Shown: positions 18,877 through 28,029, counted from the stretch's first letter. The stretch: 64,000 nucleotides of DNA from Nonlabens agnitus (GCF_002994045.1 NZ_MQUC01000003.1:782501-846500); one strand, 5' to 3'. Made by a program: numbers and translations. The notes: generated by a model not told the origin, from the letters alone.

Positions 18877-21198
18877 ATGTCACACTGTAAGCTATACATA
18901 TTCATACTCATTGCTCTGGTCTGCAATTTCTCAAAATCACAGACGGTCACCTATTCAAATGCTGAAATTCGATCCTTGATAGAGAAAATGACCATAGAGG
19001 AAAAAGTAGGTCAAATGGCGCAAATTACCCTAGATGTTATCACAAAGGGAAAAAATGAGATGGAAAGCGATGAACCGCTGGCATTGGATCCCGCGCTAGT
19101 AAAAAAGGCAATAGTTGATTACAAGATAGGTTCTGTTCTCAATACAGCAAATAATAGAGCAAGAACTAGAGATAAGTGGCACGAGGTAATAGGTCAGCTT
19201 CAACAAGTAGCTAAAGAAGATACACGCCTTAAAATACCGATACTTTATGGTATCGATGCCATCCACGGCACTACGTATACAGCAGGAGCTACTTTTTTTC
19301 CACAACAGATAGGACTTGCGGCTACATGGAATCCAGAAATTGCAAAAACCGCGGCGGAAATTACCGCTTATGAAACCAGAGCTTCTGGGATTCCTTGGAA
19401 CTTCTCTCCAGTACTTGATCTAGGCCGTGACCCTAGATTCCCTAGAATTTGGGAGAGTTTTGGAGAAGACCCTTACCTGGCTTCGGTTTTTGGTGAGCAA
19501 ATGGTAATGGGTTATGAAGGAAACAACTCATCCACAGCAATTGACCAATTTCACGTGTCTTCCTGCTTGAAACACTTTTTAGGCTATTCAGTGCCTACAA
19601 ATGGAAAAGACCGCACTCCAGCGATCATATCTAATATACAGTTGGAAGAACTACACATTCCACCATTCCAAAAGGCCATTGATGCTGGAGCATCCTCCAT
19701 AATGATCAATTCTGGAATTATCAACGGTGTACCGGTTCATGCCAATAAGGAATTAATTACTGATTTGTTGAAAGAACGTCTCAATTTCAAGGGACTAGTC
19801 GTTACTGACTGGAAGGATATTGAGAACCTTCATGAAAGGGATAAAGTTGCGGCTACAATGAAAGAAGCTGTTATGATGTCAGTAAATGCTGGTGTAGATA
19901 TGTCCATGATCCCTTACAATTTTGATTTTTGCAAGCATCTTGTAGAACTGGTGAATGAGGGAAAGGTAGAGATGAGCCGCATTGATGATGCTGTAGAACG
20001 TATTCTTAAGCTCAAAAATAAGTTAGGATTGTTTGACGTATCGCTTTTCGCGAAAGCGGAATACCCCAAGTTTGCCAGCACAGAATTTCAAGAAAAGGCC
20101 TTTCAGGCTTCACTGGAATCCATCACGTTACTGAAAAACGAAAACGCAATATTACCACTATCAAAAAGTAAAAAAGTTTTAGTTGCGGGACCAAACAGTA
20201 ACTCGATGCGCACACTCAATGGTGGCTGGAGCTACTCCTGGCAAGGTGAAAAGGTAGAAGAGTTTGCACAAGGTTACAATACGATTTTAGAGGCGATTAC
20301 CAATCAACTGGGAGCTGATAATGTAATACATAAGGAAGGTGTCTCTTATGACCATGAGGGCAAATACTGGGAAGAAAAAGACATTGATATAAATGCAGCA
20401 GTTAAGGCATCACAAACTGTTGATGTCATTATTTTGTGCCTAGGAGAGAATTCTTATACAGAGAAACCAGGAGACTTACATGATCTTGAAATTTCACAGA
20501 ATCAAATAGATCTGGCTAAGGCGCTCGCTAAAACAGGCAAACCAATGGTTCTTGTCCTTAATGAAGGACGTCCTAGACTTATAGGTGAGATTGAGCCACA
20601 CATGTCTGCTATCATTCAAACCTATTTACCAGGAAACTATGGAGCAGATGCTTTGGCTACGCTATTGTATGGTGAGGCAAACTTTTCTGGCAAGTTGCCA
20701 TATACGTATCCATTGTACAGTAACAGTTTGGTAAACTATAACTATAAACCATCAGAAAGCCAAAACAAGATGGACGGAGTCTATGATTATGAATCTGATT
20801 TTGCGATTCAATATCCATTCGGTTACGGCCTAAGTTACACCACGTTTGAATACTCAGATTTAAGAACTGACAAAAATGATTATGACCTTAATGATGAGAT
20901 CAAGGTATCTATCAAAGTGACCAATACTGGAAATAGAGTTGGAAAAGAAGTAGTACAGCTCTACACGTCAGATTTATATGCATCTATAACTCCAGACACA
21001 AAACGATTGAAGCGATTCAAGAAAGTGGAAATCAAACCTGGAGAATCGCAAAGAGTAGAGTTCATCCTTAAAGCTGAGGATTTAGCATTTGTCAACCAGA
21101 ATTTAAAATGGACTGTGGAACAAGGTGACTTTGAAATTCTCATTAGTGATCAAAGTAAAACAATTAACCTATCAAAAACGGAAATAATAACAAACTAA
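18877..21198 (+). CDS. GH3 family beta-glucosidase
   Basis: A 773-residue secreted enzyme with a signal peptide (about 1-22, ending SKSQT). It has the GH3 N-terminal barrel with the nucleophile Asp311 in GLVVTDWKD and substrate loop residues LKHFLGY, a GH3 C-terminal alpha/beta sandwich (about 405-620, with NGGWSYSWQGEK and LGENSYTEKPGD), and a fibronectin-III-like C-terminal domain (VSIKVTNTGNRVGKEVVQLY). It releases terminal glucose from beta-glucan oligosaccharides, probably in the periplasm. A palindrome copy at 20042-20058 encodes LFAKAEY at the junction between the two catalytic domains, a position where an insertion is easily tolerated. Confidence 0.93.
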   Translation: MSHCKLYIFILIALVCNFSKSQTVTYSNAEIRSLIEKMTIEEKVGQMAQITLDVITKGKNEMESDEPLALDPALVKKAIVDYKIGSVLNTANNRARTRDKWHEVIGQLQQVAKEDTRLKIPILYGIDAIHGTTYTAGATFFPQQIGLAATWNPEIAKTAAEITAYETRASGIPWNFSPVLDLGRDPRFPRIWESFGEDPYLASVFGEQMVMGYEGNNSSTAIDQFHVSSCLKHFLGYSVPTNGKDRTPAIISNIQLEELHIPPFQKAIDAGASSIMINSGIINGVPVHANKELITDLLKERLNFKGLVVTDWKDIENLHERDKVAATMKEAVMMSVNAGVDMSMIPYNFDFCKHLVELVNEGKVEMSRIDDAVERILKLKNKLGLFDVSLFAKAEYPKFASTEFQEKAFQASLESITLLKNENAILPLSKSKKVLVAGPNSNSMRTLNGGWSYSWQGEKVEEFAQGYNTILEAITNQLGADNVIHKEGVSYDHEGKYWEEKDIDINAAVKASQTVDVIILCLGENSYTEKPGDLHDLEISQNQIDLAKALAKTGKPMVLVLNEGRPRLIGEIEPHMSAIIQTYLPGNYGADALATLLYGEANFSGKLPYTYPLYSNSLVNYNYKPSESQNKMDGVYDYESDFAIQYPFGYGLSYTTFEYSDLRTDKNDYDLNDEIKVSIKVTNTGNRVGKEVVQLYTSDLYASITPDTKRLKRFKKVEIKPGESQRVEFILKAEDLAFVNQNLKWTVEQGDFEILISDQSKTINLSKTEIITN
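20042..20058. repeat. Palindrome copy in the GH3 gene, read as LFAKAE
   Basis: CGCTTTTCGCGAAAGCG, the 16-bp palindrome plus one extra T. It sits in the interdomain linker of the GH3 enzyme and is read as Phe-Ala-Lys-Ala. Confidence 0.8.
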
Positions 21199-21210
21199 AA
21201 ATTAAACATC

Positions 21211-22485
21211 ATGAAAAAAATTACTTCATTAAAATTAATAATGGCATCATTACTATTTGGTGTCTATGCCTCTGGTTTTTCCCAGGTGATAGAAGATGGT
21301 ACATACGCGATCTTTTCATCTGTAAATAACGAGGCTGTAACAGCACCTAATCAACCTGATTTTGACGCACAAATGACGTCTCCCAGCGATACTGATCCCA
21401 TTCAGCAATGGGTCTTCACACATCAAGGTGATGATGTTTATCAAATACAAAATGTAGGAACCGGAAATTATTTAGGGATAAAAGACAACTGGTGTGGACA
21501 ATTTGGAGATGTTCAGGCAAAATTTGCCAGCACCGATACAAACATCAATTTTAAATTGATACCTGGTCAATTGCCAGGCAGTTATCTTTTTACCGTCGCT
21601 TTTACAGATTGCGGGTTCGGTTCCACTAATTCTCCAGTACGTGCATTTGATATTGAAAGTGGAGCCGCTGGAGGTCAATTGCAGACTTTTGATAATGATC
21701 CAACTAATGCCAATCAGCAATTTTTTATCATAGACCCTAGCAAATTAGGACCATCAGGCCAGATCATTCCTAATGGTAACTATGCTATCCTTAACGAGAA
21801 TCTTAATCAAACGGTCACAGCTCCTAATTCTCCAGATTTTGATGCATTCATGACTGATCCAGACGCATCAGACGATGCACAAATATGGACTTTTACTCAT
21901 CAAGGTAATGATGAATATCAAATTCAAAACGTTGCAACTGGTAATTATCTGGGAATGAAAGACAATTGGTGTGGTCAATTTGGAGATGTGCGTGCTTCTT
22001 TTAGCGCGAGTGATAACAATATCGATTTCAAACTTGTGCAGTCAGATGCAGCAGGTGCGTACAACTTTCAAGTGGCTCACACGAGCTGTGGTTTTGGTTC
22101 GGTAAACAGTCCTATTCGTGCTTGGGATGTAGAAAATGGTGTAGCTGGTGGTCAAATTCAAACGTTTGACAGTGCTTCAGATAATGTCAATCAACAGTTT
22201 AAAACAGTAGAACCATCTACTTTGAATACTCCAGAAATAAAAGTGACAACGGCATCTGTGTTCTATAACCTTGAAACTGGATTGAATATCAATTTTAATA
22301 AAACATTGAACAGCCCCAAGGTGCAGATTTTTGATCTTCAAGGTAGAATGACGAACAGTTTTGATTCTTCAAGTATTTCTCAAAATACCGTGTTGGATGT
22401 AAGTAATCTAAAGACAGGACTTTTTCTAGTTCGTATTTTGAATAGCGATGAATCTGTTCAAGTGACAAAAATTGTTGTAGAATAA
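21211..22485 (+). CDS. T9SS-secreted protein with two ricin-like lectin modules
   Basis: A 424-residue secreted protein with a signal peptide (about 1-24). Two homologous modules at about 27-180 and 188-340 each contain QWVFTHQGDD-type and QIQNVGTGNYLGIKDNWCGQ segments, typical of ricin-type beta-trefoil carbohydrate-binding folds (RICIN/CBM13-like). Each also has a conserved CGFGS..NSP(V/I)RA(F/W)D. The C-terminal 80 residues (VQIFDLQGRM ... GLFLVRILNSDESVQVTKIVVE) form a type A sorting domain for the type IX secretion system, so the protein should reach the cell surface or medium. No catalytic domain is seen; a glycan-capturing role for the PUL is likely. It is the last gene before a strong terminator. 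Confidence 0.85.
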   Translation: MKKITSLKLIMASLLFGVYASGFSQVIEDGTYAIFSSVNNEAVTAPNQPDFDAQMTSPSDTDPIQQWVFTHQGDDVYQIQNVGTGNYLGIKDNWCGQFGDVQAKFASTDTNINFKLIPGQLPGSYLFTVAFTDCGFGSTNSPVRAFDIESGAAGGQLQTFDNDPTNANQQFFIIDPSKLGPSGQIIPNGNYAILNENLNQTVTAPNSPDFDAFMTDPDASDDAQIWTFTHQGNDEYQIQNVATGNYLGMKDNWCGQFGDVRASFSASDNNIDFKLVQSDAAGAYNFQVAHTSCGFGSVNSPIRAWDVENGVAGGQIQTFDSASDNVNQQFKTVEPSTLNTPEIKVTTASVFYNLETGLNINFNKTLNSPKVQIFDLQGRMTNSFDSSSISQNTVLDVSNLKTGLFLVRILNSDESVQVTKIVVE

Positions 22486-22522
22486 ATCAATTAGCCTTTT
22501 AAATTTATTTTTTCTAAATGAT

Positions 22523-22561
22523 GCCAGTCCTTAATTGTTGTGATAGGACTGGCTTTGTTTT
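22523..22561 (+). terminator. Rho-independent terminator of the susC operon
   Basis: A perfect 9-bp stem GCCAGTCCT/AGGACTGGC (22523-22531 and 22545-22553) with a 13-base loop is followed by TTTGTTTT. It stands 37 bases after the lectin gene and separates the main operon from the second GH30 gene. Confidence 0.88.
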
Positions 22562-22608
22562 AAATACCAGAGTAAATCATTCTCACAAAACGCATAAATT
22601 ACGAAGAC

Positions 22609-24024
22609 ATGACTTCCATTTTTACCAACTTAGTTAACGGAACCAGAATTAAGATTGAAGCTGCATTAATTTTATGTGTTTCCCTTATTGTAATATTTAA
22701 AGTTTCTACTGCTCAAACAGCTACTGTATGGCTTACTACAGGTGATCAAAGCGCCCTATTACAGGAACAAGAATCGGTATCATTCAAACCTGGAGCAATT
22801 ACTGGGCAATATGTCATCAATGTTGATGATTCTAAAACTTTTCAAACAATTGACGGCTTAGGTTTTGCCTTAACACAAGGCAGCGCTCAAGTTTTAAATA
22901 GTTTAAAACCAGCAATCAAGGAAAGTTTGCTCAAAGATTTATTTGATCAGAAGGATGGTAACGCAATTTCCATTTTGAGGATTAGTATTGGTGCTTCAGA
23001 CTTGAGTAATTCCGTTTACTCTTACAATGAAACCGATGGTGATTTTGATATGAGCGAATTCAGCTTGCAAGGTCCCGATTCTATTTATGTACTTCCATTG
23101 CTGAAGGAAATCCTACAAATCAATCCAGATATCAAAATAATGGCGACACCATGGACACCACCTACATGGATGAAAAGCAACAACACATGGATAGGAGGTA
23201 GTTTGAAACCTAGCCATTATCAGGCATATGCAAACTATTTTTTAAAGTATCTCCAAGCAATGGACAAGGAAAGTATAAAAATATGGGCCATAACACCTCA
23301 AAACGAACCAGAACACCCAGGTAATGAACCTAGTATGCTTATGAGCTCTGCAGAGCAAATAAAGTTTATCAACGATCATTTAGGACCAACTCTAGCAAAT
23401 TCAGAATATTCTCCAAAAATTATAGCCTTTGATCATAATTGCGATAATACAGCATATCCTATTGATGTGTTGAATAATTCTCAATATGTGGATGGTGCAG
23501 CTTTTCATCTCTATGCTGGTGATATTTCAGCAATGGGTACCGTATATGATCAAACGGGTAAAAATGTATATTTTACAGAACAATACACAAGTTCAAACAG
23601 TAATTTTGATCAAGATTTTGGATGGCATTTGGAAAATGTCGTCGTGGGTTCTCTAAGAAATCATTCTAAGGCTGTAATTGAGTGGAACCTTGCTACAGAT
23701 GCCGCTTATGGACCACATACAACTGGCGGTTGCGATCAATGTCTAGGAGCCGTAACCATAGAAAATGAAACTGACTTTACTAAAAATGTATCTTATTACG
23801 TCATAAGTCAGCTTTCTAAATTCATAAATCCAGGAGCGTATAGAATAGCATCAACTCAAAATGATACCATCGTTAATGTGGCACTCAAAAACCTAGATGG
23901 AAAAATCATTATTTTGGCCTACAACAAATCAGATACTTTGAAACCAATTCAGATTAATTGGGAAGGAAAAACGGTCAGTTATGACTTACCAGGTCGTTCA
24001 GCCGTTACTTTATTGTGGCATTGA
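22609..24024 (+). CDS. Second GH30 family glycoside hydrolase
   Basis: A 471-residue GH30 enzyme. It has an N-terminal hydrophobic segment (about 17-34) ending STAQT that looks like a signal peptide with an unusually long n-region, then the GH30 barrel with GLGFALTQGSA, ATPWTPPTWMK, acid/base Glu233 in ITPQNEPEH and nucleophile Glu324 in VYFTEQYT. It is a paralogue of the enzyme at 16256 but without a lipobox, so it should be periplasmic or exported while the other is surface-anchored. It lies beyond the operon terminator and probably has its own promoter in the 85 bases after it. Confidence 0.91.
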   Translation: MTSIFTNLVNGTRIKIEAALILCVSLIVIFKVSTAQTATVWLTTGDQSALLQEQESVSFKPGAITGQYVINVDDSKTFQTIDGLGFALTQGSAQVLNSLKPAIKESLLKDLFDQKDGNAISILRISIGASDLSNSVYSYNETDGDFDMSEFSLQGPDSIYVLPLLKEILQINPDIKIMATPWTPPTWMKSNNTWIGGSLKPSHYQAYANYFLKYLQAMDKESIKIWAITPQNEPEHPGNEPSMLMSSAEQIKFINDHLGPTLANSEYSPKIIAFDHNCDNTAYPIDVLNNSQYVDGAAFHLYAGDISAMGTVYDQTGKNVYFTEQYTSSNSNFDQDFGWHLENVVVGSLRNHSKAVIEWNLATDAAYGPHTTGGCDQCLGAVTIENETDFTKNVSYYVISQLSKFINPGAYRIASTQNDTIVNVALKNLDGKIIILAYNKSDTLKPIQINWEGKTVSYDLPGRSAVTLLWH

Positions 24025-24048
24025 GAAAATACAGTTCATATCGAGCAA

Positions 24049-24069
24049 AGTTTTTTTTCATAAAAAACT
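24049..24069 (+). terminator. Weak AT-rich hairpin after the second GH30 gene
   Basis: AGTTTTTT/AAAAAACT (8-bp stem, 5-base loop), 25 bases beyond the stop codon. It contains its own T-run but few G-C pairs, so termination efficiency is doubtful. Confidence 0.4.
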
Positions 24070-24083
24070 GTGATAATAGAATT

Positions 24084-24099
24084 CGCTTTCGCGAAAGCG
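24084..24099. repeat. Palindrome CGCTTTCGCGAAAGCG, intergenic copy
   Basis: Perfect copy 60 bases beyond the second GH30 gene. With the flanking TT/AA the match extends to TTCGCTTTCGCGAAAGCGAA. Confidence 0.9.
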
Positions 24100-24210
24100 A
24101 AACTTGCAAAAGCAAAATGCATTAGTAATACATCTCCATCAATTTTCAAAATGATTACCAATACGGACTGGAGGAAGTTGTCGTAGAGAAGCTTTATTCT
24201 ACACGTTCCA

Positions 24211-24290
24211 TCTGTTTATTTGCCGATGCAAAATGTTCAATGCGTTGATATGACTGTTTTGCAAGTCGATTGGGTTGAGGATAGGTGTAC
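24211..24290. repeat. 80-bp imperfect repeat, right copy
   Basis: Partner of 9100-9179 in the same orientation. On the minus strand one frame of this copy is open for about 30 codons and ends in a stop. The equivalent frame of the other copy is interrupted by a TAA, so a decayed gene tail is one reading; a structured RNA is another. Confidence 0.75.
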
Positions 24291-24442
24291 TTGATTTTAA
24301 AATTTACACTTGTTTAGTCATAAAAAGATAGGTTTATTAACTTACATATTTAATCTACGATAATCAGTACACTTGAGAATTTTTATCTCGCTTTTGTAGG
24401 ACTTTACCGCTTAATAAAAACATAATCCGTTATCTTCATCAA

Positions 24443-24492
24443 CCCCAAACGAATTGATTCCTTACAGAGTCACTTCATTTGGGGCTTTAAAT
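24443..24492 (+). terminator. Hairpin with 11-bp stem before the repeat-protein gene
   Basis: CCCCAAACGAA (24443-24453) pairs with TTCATTTGGGG (24474-24484), with one G-U pair, and is followed by CTTTAAATTT. It ends 30 bases before the ATG at 24515. It could end an upstream small transcript or act as a leader hairpin for the defence-like operon. Confidence 0.5.
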
Positions 24493-24514
24493 TTCAACCA
24501 ACAGCCAAAAATAT

Positions 24515-24817
24515 ATGATTGCACGAGTAAAGAAAGAAGGTAATTACCTGGAGGTCTATGACGAAAAAGGTAAAAGAATAAAAAGATCCTATTTTAAGAA
24601 AGATCTTCTAGGAAACTCCAGTGAGATAATTATTGCGCAAGATGGCAATTATATTGAAATCTATGACGAAGAGATCAAAAAGCTCAAACGGTTCTACAAG
24701 AAAATAGATGGTTTTATAGGTGTATCGGGAAATACCTTCTCCATCCAGGATGGAAATTATGTTGAGACCTATGATGCAAACGCCAAGAAATTAAGTCGAA
24801 ACTATTCCAAGCCATGA
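24515..24817 (+). CDS. Small triple-repeat beta protein upstream of KAP NTPase
   Basis: A 100-residue soluble protein made of three repeats of about 33 residues, each with the pattern [EQD]-GNY-[LIV]-E-[VIT]-YD-x-x-x-K-[RK]-[IL]-x-R-x-[YF] (residues about 6-30, 40-64 and 74-98). Each would form a short beta-hairpin pair, so it may be a small beta-barrel or a propeller fragment. There is no signal peptide. Its stop overlaps the start of the KAP NTPase gene by 4 bases (ATGA), so the two are translationally coupled and probably functional partners. I do not recognise a named family. Confidence 0.7.
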   Translation: MIARVKKEGNYLEVYDEKGKRIKRSYFKKDLLGNSSEIIIAQDGNYIEIYDEEIKKLKRFYKKIDGFIGVSGNTFSIQDGNYVETYDANAKKLSRNYSKP

Positions 24818-26784
24818 AAACCACAAGTGTAACAGACATACCTAGAGAAAGTCAAAACGATCAAGCAGACCAATTTGGCATTGAAACTTTTGAGAATGGA
24901 CTAATTCGTTTTATTGAAAATACTGAAACTCCTATCACAATTGCCTTACAGGGTGAATGGGGTAGTGGAAAGACCAGTTTAATGAATAGCTTAAACTATC
25001 AGCTGTGCTCGCAGGACAATAGCGACTTTCAATCGGTATGGCTCAATACATGGGAGCATTCATTGATGAAAGATGCAGAGAGTACGCTATTTGCAATCTT
25101 AGCAGCGCTTGTAAGAGAAGTTTCTGTTATTGCGCATGTGGACAGTTCCCAGATGCAAAAAATAAGCAAGTCTCTCTGGAACGTCATGAGTAAAGCGAGC
25201 AGAGTTGCTACTAAAACCATTGGTAACAAACTCGTCGATGGTGCTGGAGATTTCATGGATGAAATGATGGCGGGTCAAGAAAATCAATCTGGTATAGGTA
25301 CGTTGAAAAATGATTTGCAAGAAATCATTAACAATCATGTGGCTAATAGTACATATCGTGGTTTCATATTTTTCATCGATGATCTTGATAGAATCGATCC
25401 ACCGGTGGCGGTGAATCTATTGGAGCTGCTTAAAAACATCTTCAATCTCAAGAATTGCATATTCATTTTGGCCATCGATTATGATGTCGTTGTAAAGGGA
25501 CTAGAGCCAAAGTTTGGACCTAAGACTGATGCCAATGAGCGCGAGTTCAGATCATTTTTTGACAAGATCATTCAAGTGCCGTTCTCTATGCCTGTCGCCT
25601 CATACGGAATAGACGATTTTTTGAAAGAGAGTCTGGTCAAAATTAATTATTACGAGCCTAGTCAACTTGAGGATTTCCCAGATCGAATCGATGTGCTCGT
25701 AGAGATCGCTAAACATAGCGTAGGTACCAATCCAAGGTCACTCAAGAGATTGGTCAATTCCTTGTCGTTAATAGCCTGCATCAATATCGCAAAAAGAGCT
25801 ACGGACGTTACAGATTTAGAGAGTAGCAATAATAATCATCGAGGAGATGACCTTTCTCTTTTTGTGAATTTTGCACTTGTGAGTCTTCAGATATCTTATC
25901 CACCTGTTTATGGGATACTTGCCGCACATCCTGATTTTCCAAATTGGAATAACAAAACGGCTCATAAACTTAATCTGAAGCCCTTGTCAAACGAGGTAGT
26001 TGAAAAAATTGAGCAACTAGATGAATTTGATGAAACCTGGGAGCAAGTGCTATACCAGTTTTGTCAACGAGATAGCTACTTGCAAAAGAAGGCTTTGAGT
26101 ATATCGCAGATTCTTAATCGGGTCAAGACCATCATACAAGATAGCACTGGGAATGAGGAGAGCGTAGGCAAAGTAATACAATCGGTCATTAAGCTGTCGT
26201 CTGTAACTAGTGTCGAGACAGATGTAGAGCAGCCTCCAGTAGAAGTTCATCACAGTAGTTTTCTAAAGCACTTGCGACAAAGAATATTTGATTATTATGA
26301 TACTAAACCAGAGCTGAAGGGCAATTACAAAATACATGGTAAGAGAGTGCAAACAACGGCACGCATTCTTTTTACAATAGATGGCCATCAGACGATTGAT
26401 ATGCGCAGTCACATCAGGGACAATCAATTGGAACTAATGATTTTTGCCTGGGAACATGTAGGTTTAAATGAGTATAGATCACTTGAAGAATTTGCCGAAC
26501 AGATGGGTAAAACTCAGCTATTGGAGGATATTTACTCGAATTACAGTTCCATCAAGACCGATACGCATCTTACCGATGCCGCAATTGATGCAGATATGGG
26601 AATTGCCAATAATCATCGTACAATGGGTCTGTATATTTACAGCACCCATAAAAATCAATCGCAGTTCAGTGATCCTTTAATCTTACAAGAGATAGCGGAA
26701 GGCATTCTTAAATTACAGAAGGTTGCCAAGAAAATGCAGCAGCTCAATTATCATCTCAACAACGAGTTTAAAAACAAATTCTAG
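24814..26784 (+). CDS. KAP-family P-loop NTPase
   Basis: A 656-residue STAND-like NTPase of the KAP family. The order is: N-terminal activation segment (IETFENGLIRFIENT), Walker A GEWGSGKT at residues 47-54, the conserved WLNTWEHS, a helical insert (about 95-160), Walker B FIFFIDDLDR at about 184-193 with its paired aspartates, and the sensor region (GTNPRSLKRLVNSL). KAP proteins often have membrane helices in the insert; none is evident here. The C-terminal 300 residues are helical and unfamiliar. KAP NTPases are recurrent in anti-phage islands, and coupling to the repeat protein plus two downstream nuclease-like genes fits such a role. That role is inferred, not shown. Confidence 0.85.
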   Translation: MKTTSVTDIPRESQNDQADQFGIETFENGLIRFIENTETPITIALQGEWGSGKTSLMNSLNYQLCSQDNSDFQSVWLNTWEHSLMKDAESTLFAILAALVREVSVIAHVDSSQMQKISKSLWNVMSKASRVATKTIGNKLVDGAGDFMDEMMAGQENQSGIGTLKNDLQEIINNHVANSTYRGFIFFIDDLDRIDPPVAVNLLELLKNIFNLKNCIFILAIDYDVVVKGLEPKFGPKTDANEREFRSFFDKIIQVPFSMPVASYGIDDFLKESLVKINYYEPSQLEDFPDRIDVLVEIAKHSVGTNPRSLKRLVNSLSLIACINIAKRATDVTDLESSNNNHRGDDLSLFVNFALVSLQISYPPVYGILAAHPDFPNWNNKTAHKLNLKPLSNEVVEKIEQLDEFDETWEQVLYQFCQRDSYLQKKALSISQILNRVKTIIQDSTGNEESVGKVIQSVIKLSSVTSVETDVEQPPVEVHHSSFLKHLRQRIFDYYDTKPELKGNYKIHGKRVQTTARILFTIDGHQTIDMRSHIRDNQLELMIFAWEHVGLNEYRSLEEFAEQMGKTQLLEDIYSNYSSIKTDTHLTDAAIDADMGIANNHRTMGLYIYSTHKNQSQFSDPLILQEIAEGILKLQKVAKKMQQLNYHLNNEFKNKF

Positions 26785-26794
26785 GATATAATTA

Positions 26795-26810
26795 CGCTTT
26801 CGCGAAAGCG
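26795..26810. repeat. Palindrome CGCTTTCGCGAAAGCG, intergenic copy
   Basis: Perfect copy in the 54-bp gap between the KAP NTPase and the PD-(D/E)XK gene. It is the only perfect intergenic copy seen inside the defence-like region. Confidence 0.9.
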
Positions 26811-26838
26811 GAATCATCATCAACTGACATTGAAAATT

Positions 26839-28029
26839 ATGATAGATATAAATGAAGCCAATGATCTCTTGAAGTCAACACGAGAGATAGTACAGGAGCA
26901 TCAGATTGAAACTAGAGAAAGAGGTGAGGATTTTAATTTATTTTCAGTTCTCTCGATGGAATTTAATGAAACTAAAACGCACTCTAGCATGATTAGGGCT
27001 TTGCTAGATCCTAAAGAAAATCACTATCAAGGTGACGCTTTTTTAAAATTGTTCTTAAAGGAAATAGGGTATGATCATAAACTGCAGAATTTAAATGTTG
27101 CTAGGGTTCAAACAGAATTTCATCTAGGTAAAATCTCAGAAGATTATCTGAGAGGTGGCTTTATTGATATTTTGATTTCACTAAGTGATGGACAAAGCAT
27201 TGCAATAGAGAATAAAATATATGCGGGTGATCAACCTAGTCAAATGTATAGGTATAGTCAATATAACCAGGGATCATGTAGGCTTTATTATTTGACCTTA
27301 TTTGGCAATCAACCATCAAAGGATAGTTTACATAGCCTGACTAATGATGAATATTCCGTTATGTCATACAGAAACCATATCATTAGCTGGTTAGAAAGAT
27401 GCTTACAAGTGGTGCCATCTGGTTCTATAATTGAAACCTCAATACGACAATATTATATTCTGATTAAAAGGCTTACTAATACAATGGAAGACACGCTAGA
27501 AATTCAACTTAAGAATATCATTGGCAATCATCTTGAGGAGGCAAAATTTATTCATTCTCACTATGAGAAAACAGTTGAATCCATTCGCAAAGAATTCAAA
27601 GAAGCAATTCATAAGAGGTTGAAATCTATACTGGATTCGCGTTTCAATATTCGTGAAGGTAATGACATAACCGCTACCCATTCACAATTATGGATTGATG
27701 GGCAATACGCTGGTCGAAATATTATATTCGGTATTGAATCGTTTTCAGGTTTGGGACACAATCACGGTCGTTTATTTGTGGGTGTTATCGATAAAGCAGC
27801 TCAGATAGATTTACTGCAAGATGGAGATGTCAGATTCAATTATGGCTGGCAGGCGGCAAGAACAATTGTTACATCTAAAGGAAATCCCCTTAACTTATCA
27901 AGCATTAATATACTTCAGGACTTAATTAGCGATAAGAAATATTTTTCTAGTCTAGTTGAATCTGTTGCGCAACAAGCCAAAGATTTTGTAGATATCTATC
28001 AAGAAGATTTTGATAGGAAAGTAATTTGA
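26839..28029 (+). CDS. PD-(D/E)XK nuclease-family protein (PDDEXK_4-like)
   Basis: A 396-residue soluble protein. The N-terminal half carries the signature FNLFSVLSMEFNETKTHSSM, followed by the nuclease core: Asp110 in GGFIDILI, then Glu124-x-Lys126 in IAIENKI, with AGDQ just after. This arrangement matches the PDDEXK_4 nuclease family. The C-terminal half (about 260-396) is unassigned and could bind DNA or a partner. I chose the ATG at 26839; a TTG three codons upstream is also open, but ATG gives the more usual start. It lies 15 bases before the PLD-like gene and downstream of the KAP NTPase, suggesting a nuclease effector in a common system. Confidence 0.82.
   Translation: MIDINEANDLLKSTREIVQEHQIETRERGEDFNLFSVLSMEFNETKTHSSMIRALLDPKENHYQGDAFLKLFLKEIGYDHKLQNLNVARVQTEFHLGKISEDYLRGGFIDILISLSDGQSIAIENKIYAGDQPSQMYRYSQYNQGSCRLYYLTLFGNQPSKDSLHSLTNDEYSVMSYRNHIISWLERCLQVVPSGSIIETSIRQYYILIKRLTNTMEDTLEIQLKNIIGNHLEEAKFIHSHYEKTVESIRKEFKEAIHKRLKSILDSRFNIREGNDITATHSQLWIDGQYAGRNIIFGIESFSGLGHNHGRLFVGVIDKAAQIDLLQDGDVRFNYGWQAARTIVTSKGNPLNLSSINILQDLISDKKYFSSLVESVAQQAKDFVDIYQEDFDRKVI

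Larger units (their letters stand above)
24025..24514. other. 490-bp non-coding region closing the PUL
   Basis: Contains, in order: an AT hairpin (24049-24069), a perfect copy of the 16-bp palindrome (24084-24099), the right copy of the 80-bp repeat (24211-24290) and a terminator-like hairpin (24443-24484) directly before the next gene. No protein-coding frame is convincing. A small RNA ending at the last hairpin is possible. Confidence 0.5.

Noticed and set aside
24211..24290. The 80-bp repeat as a small protein gene
   Set aside because: No start codon precedes the open frame and the frame in the other copy holds an internal stop.
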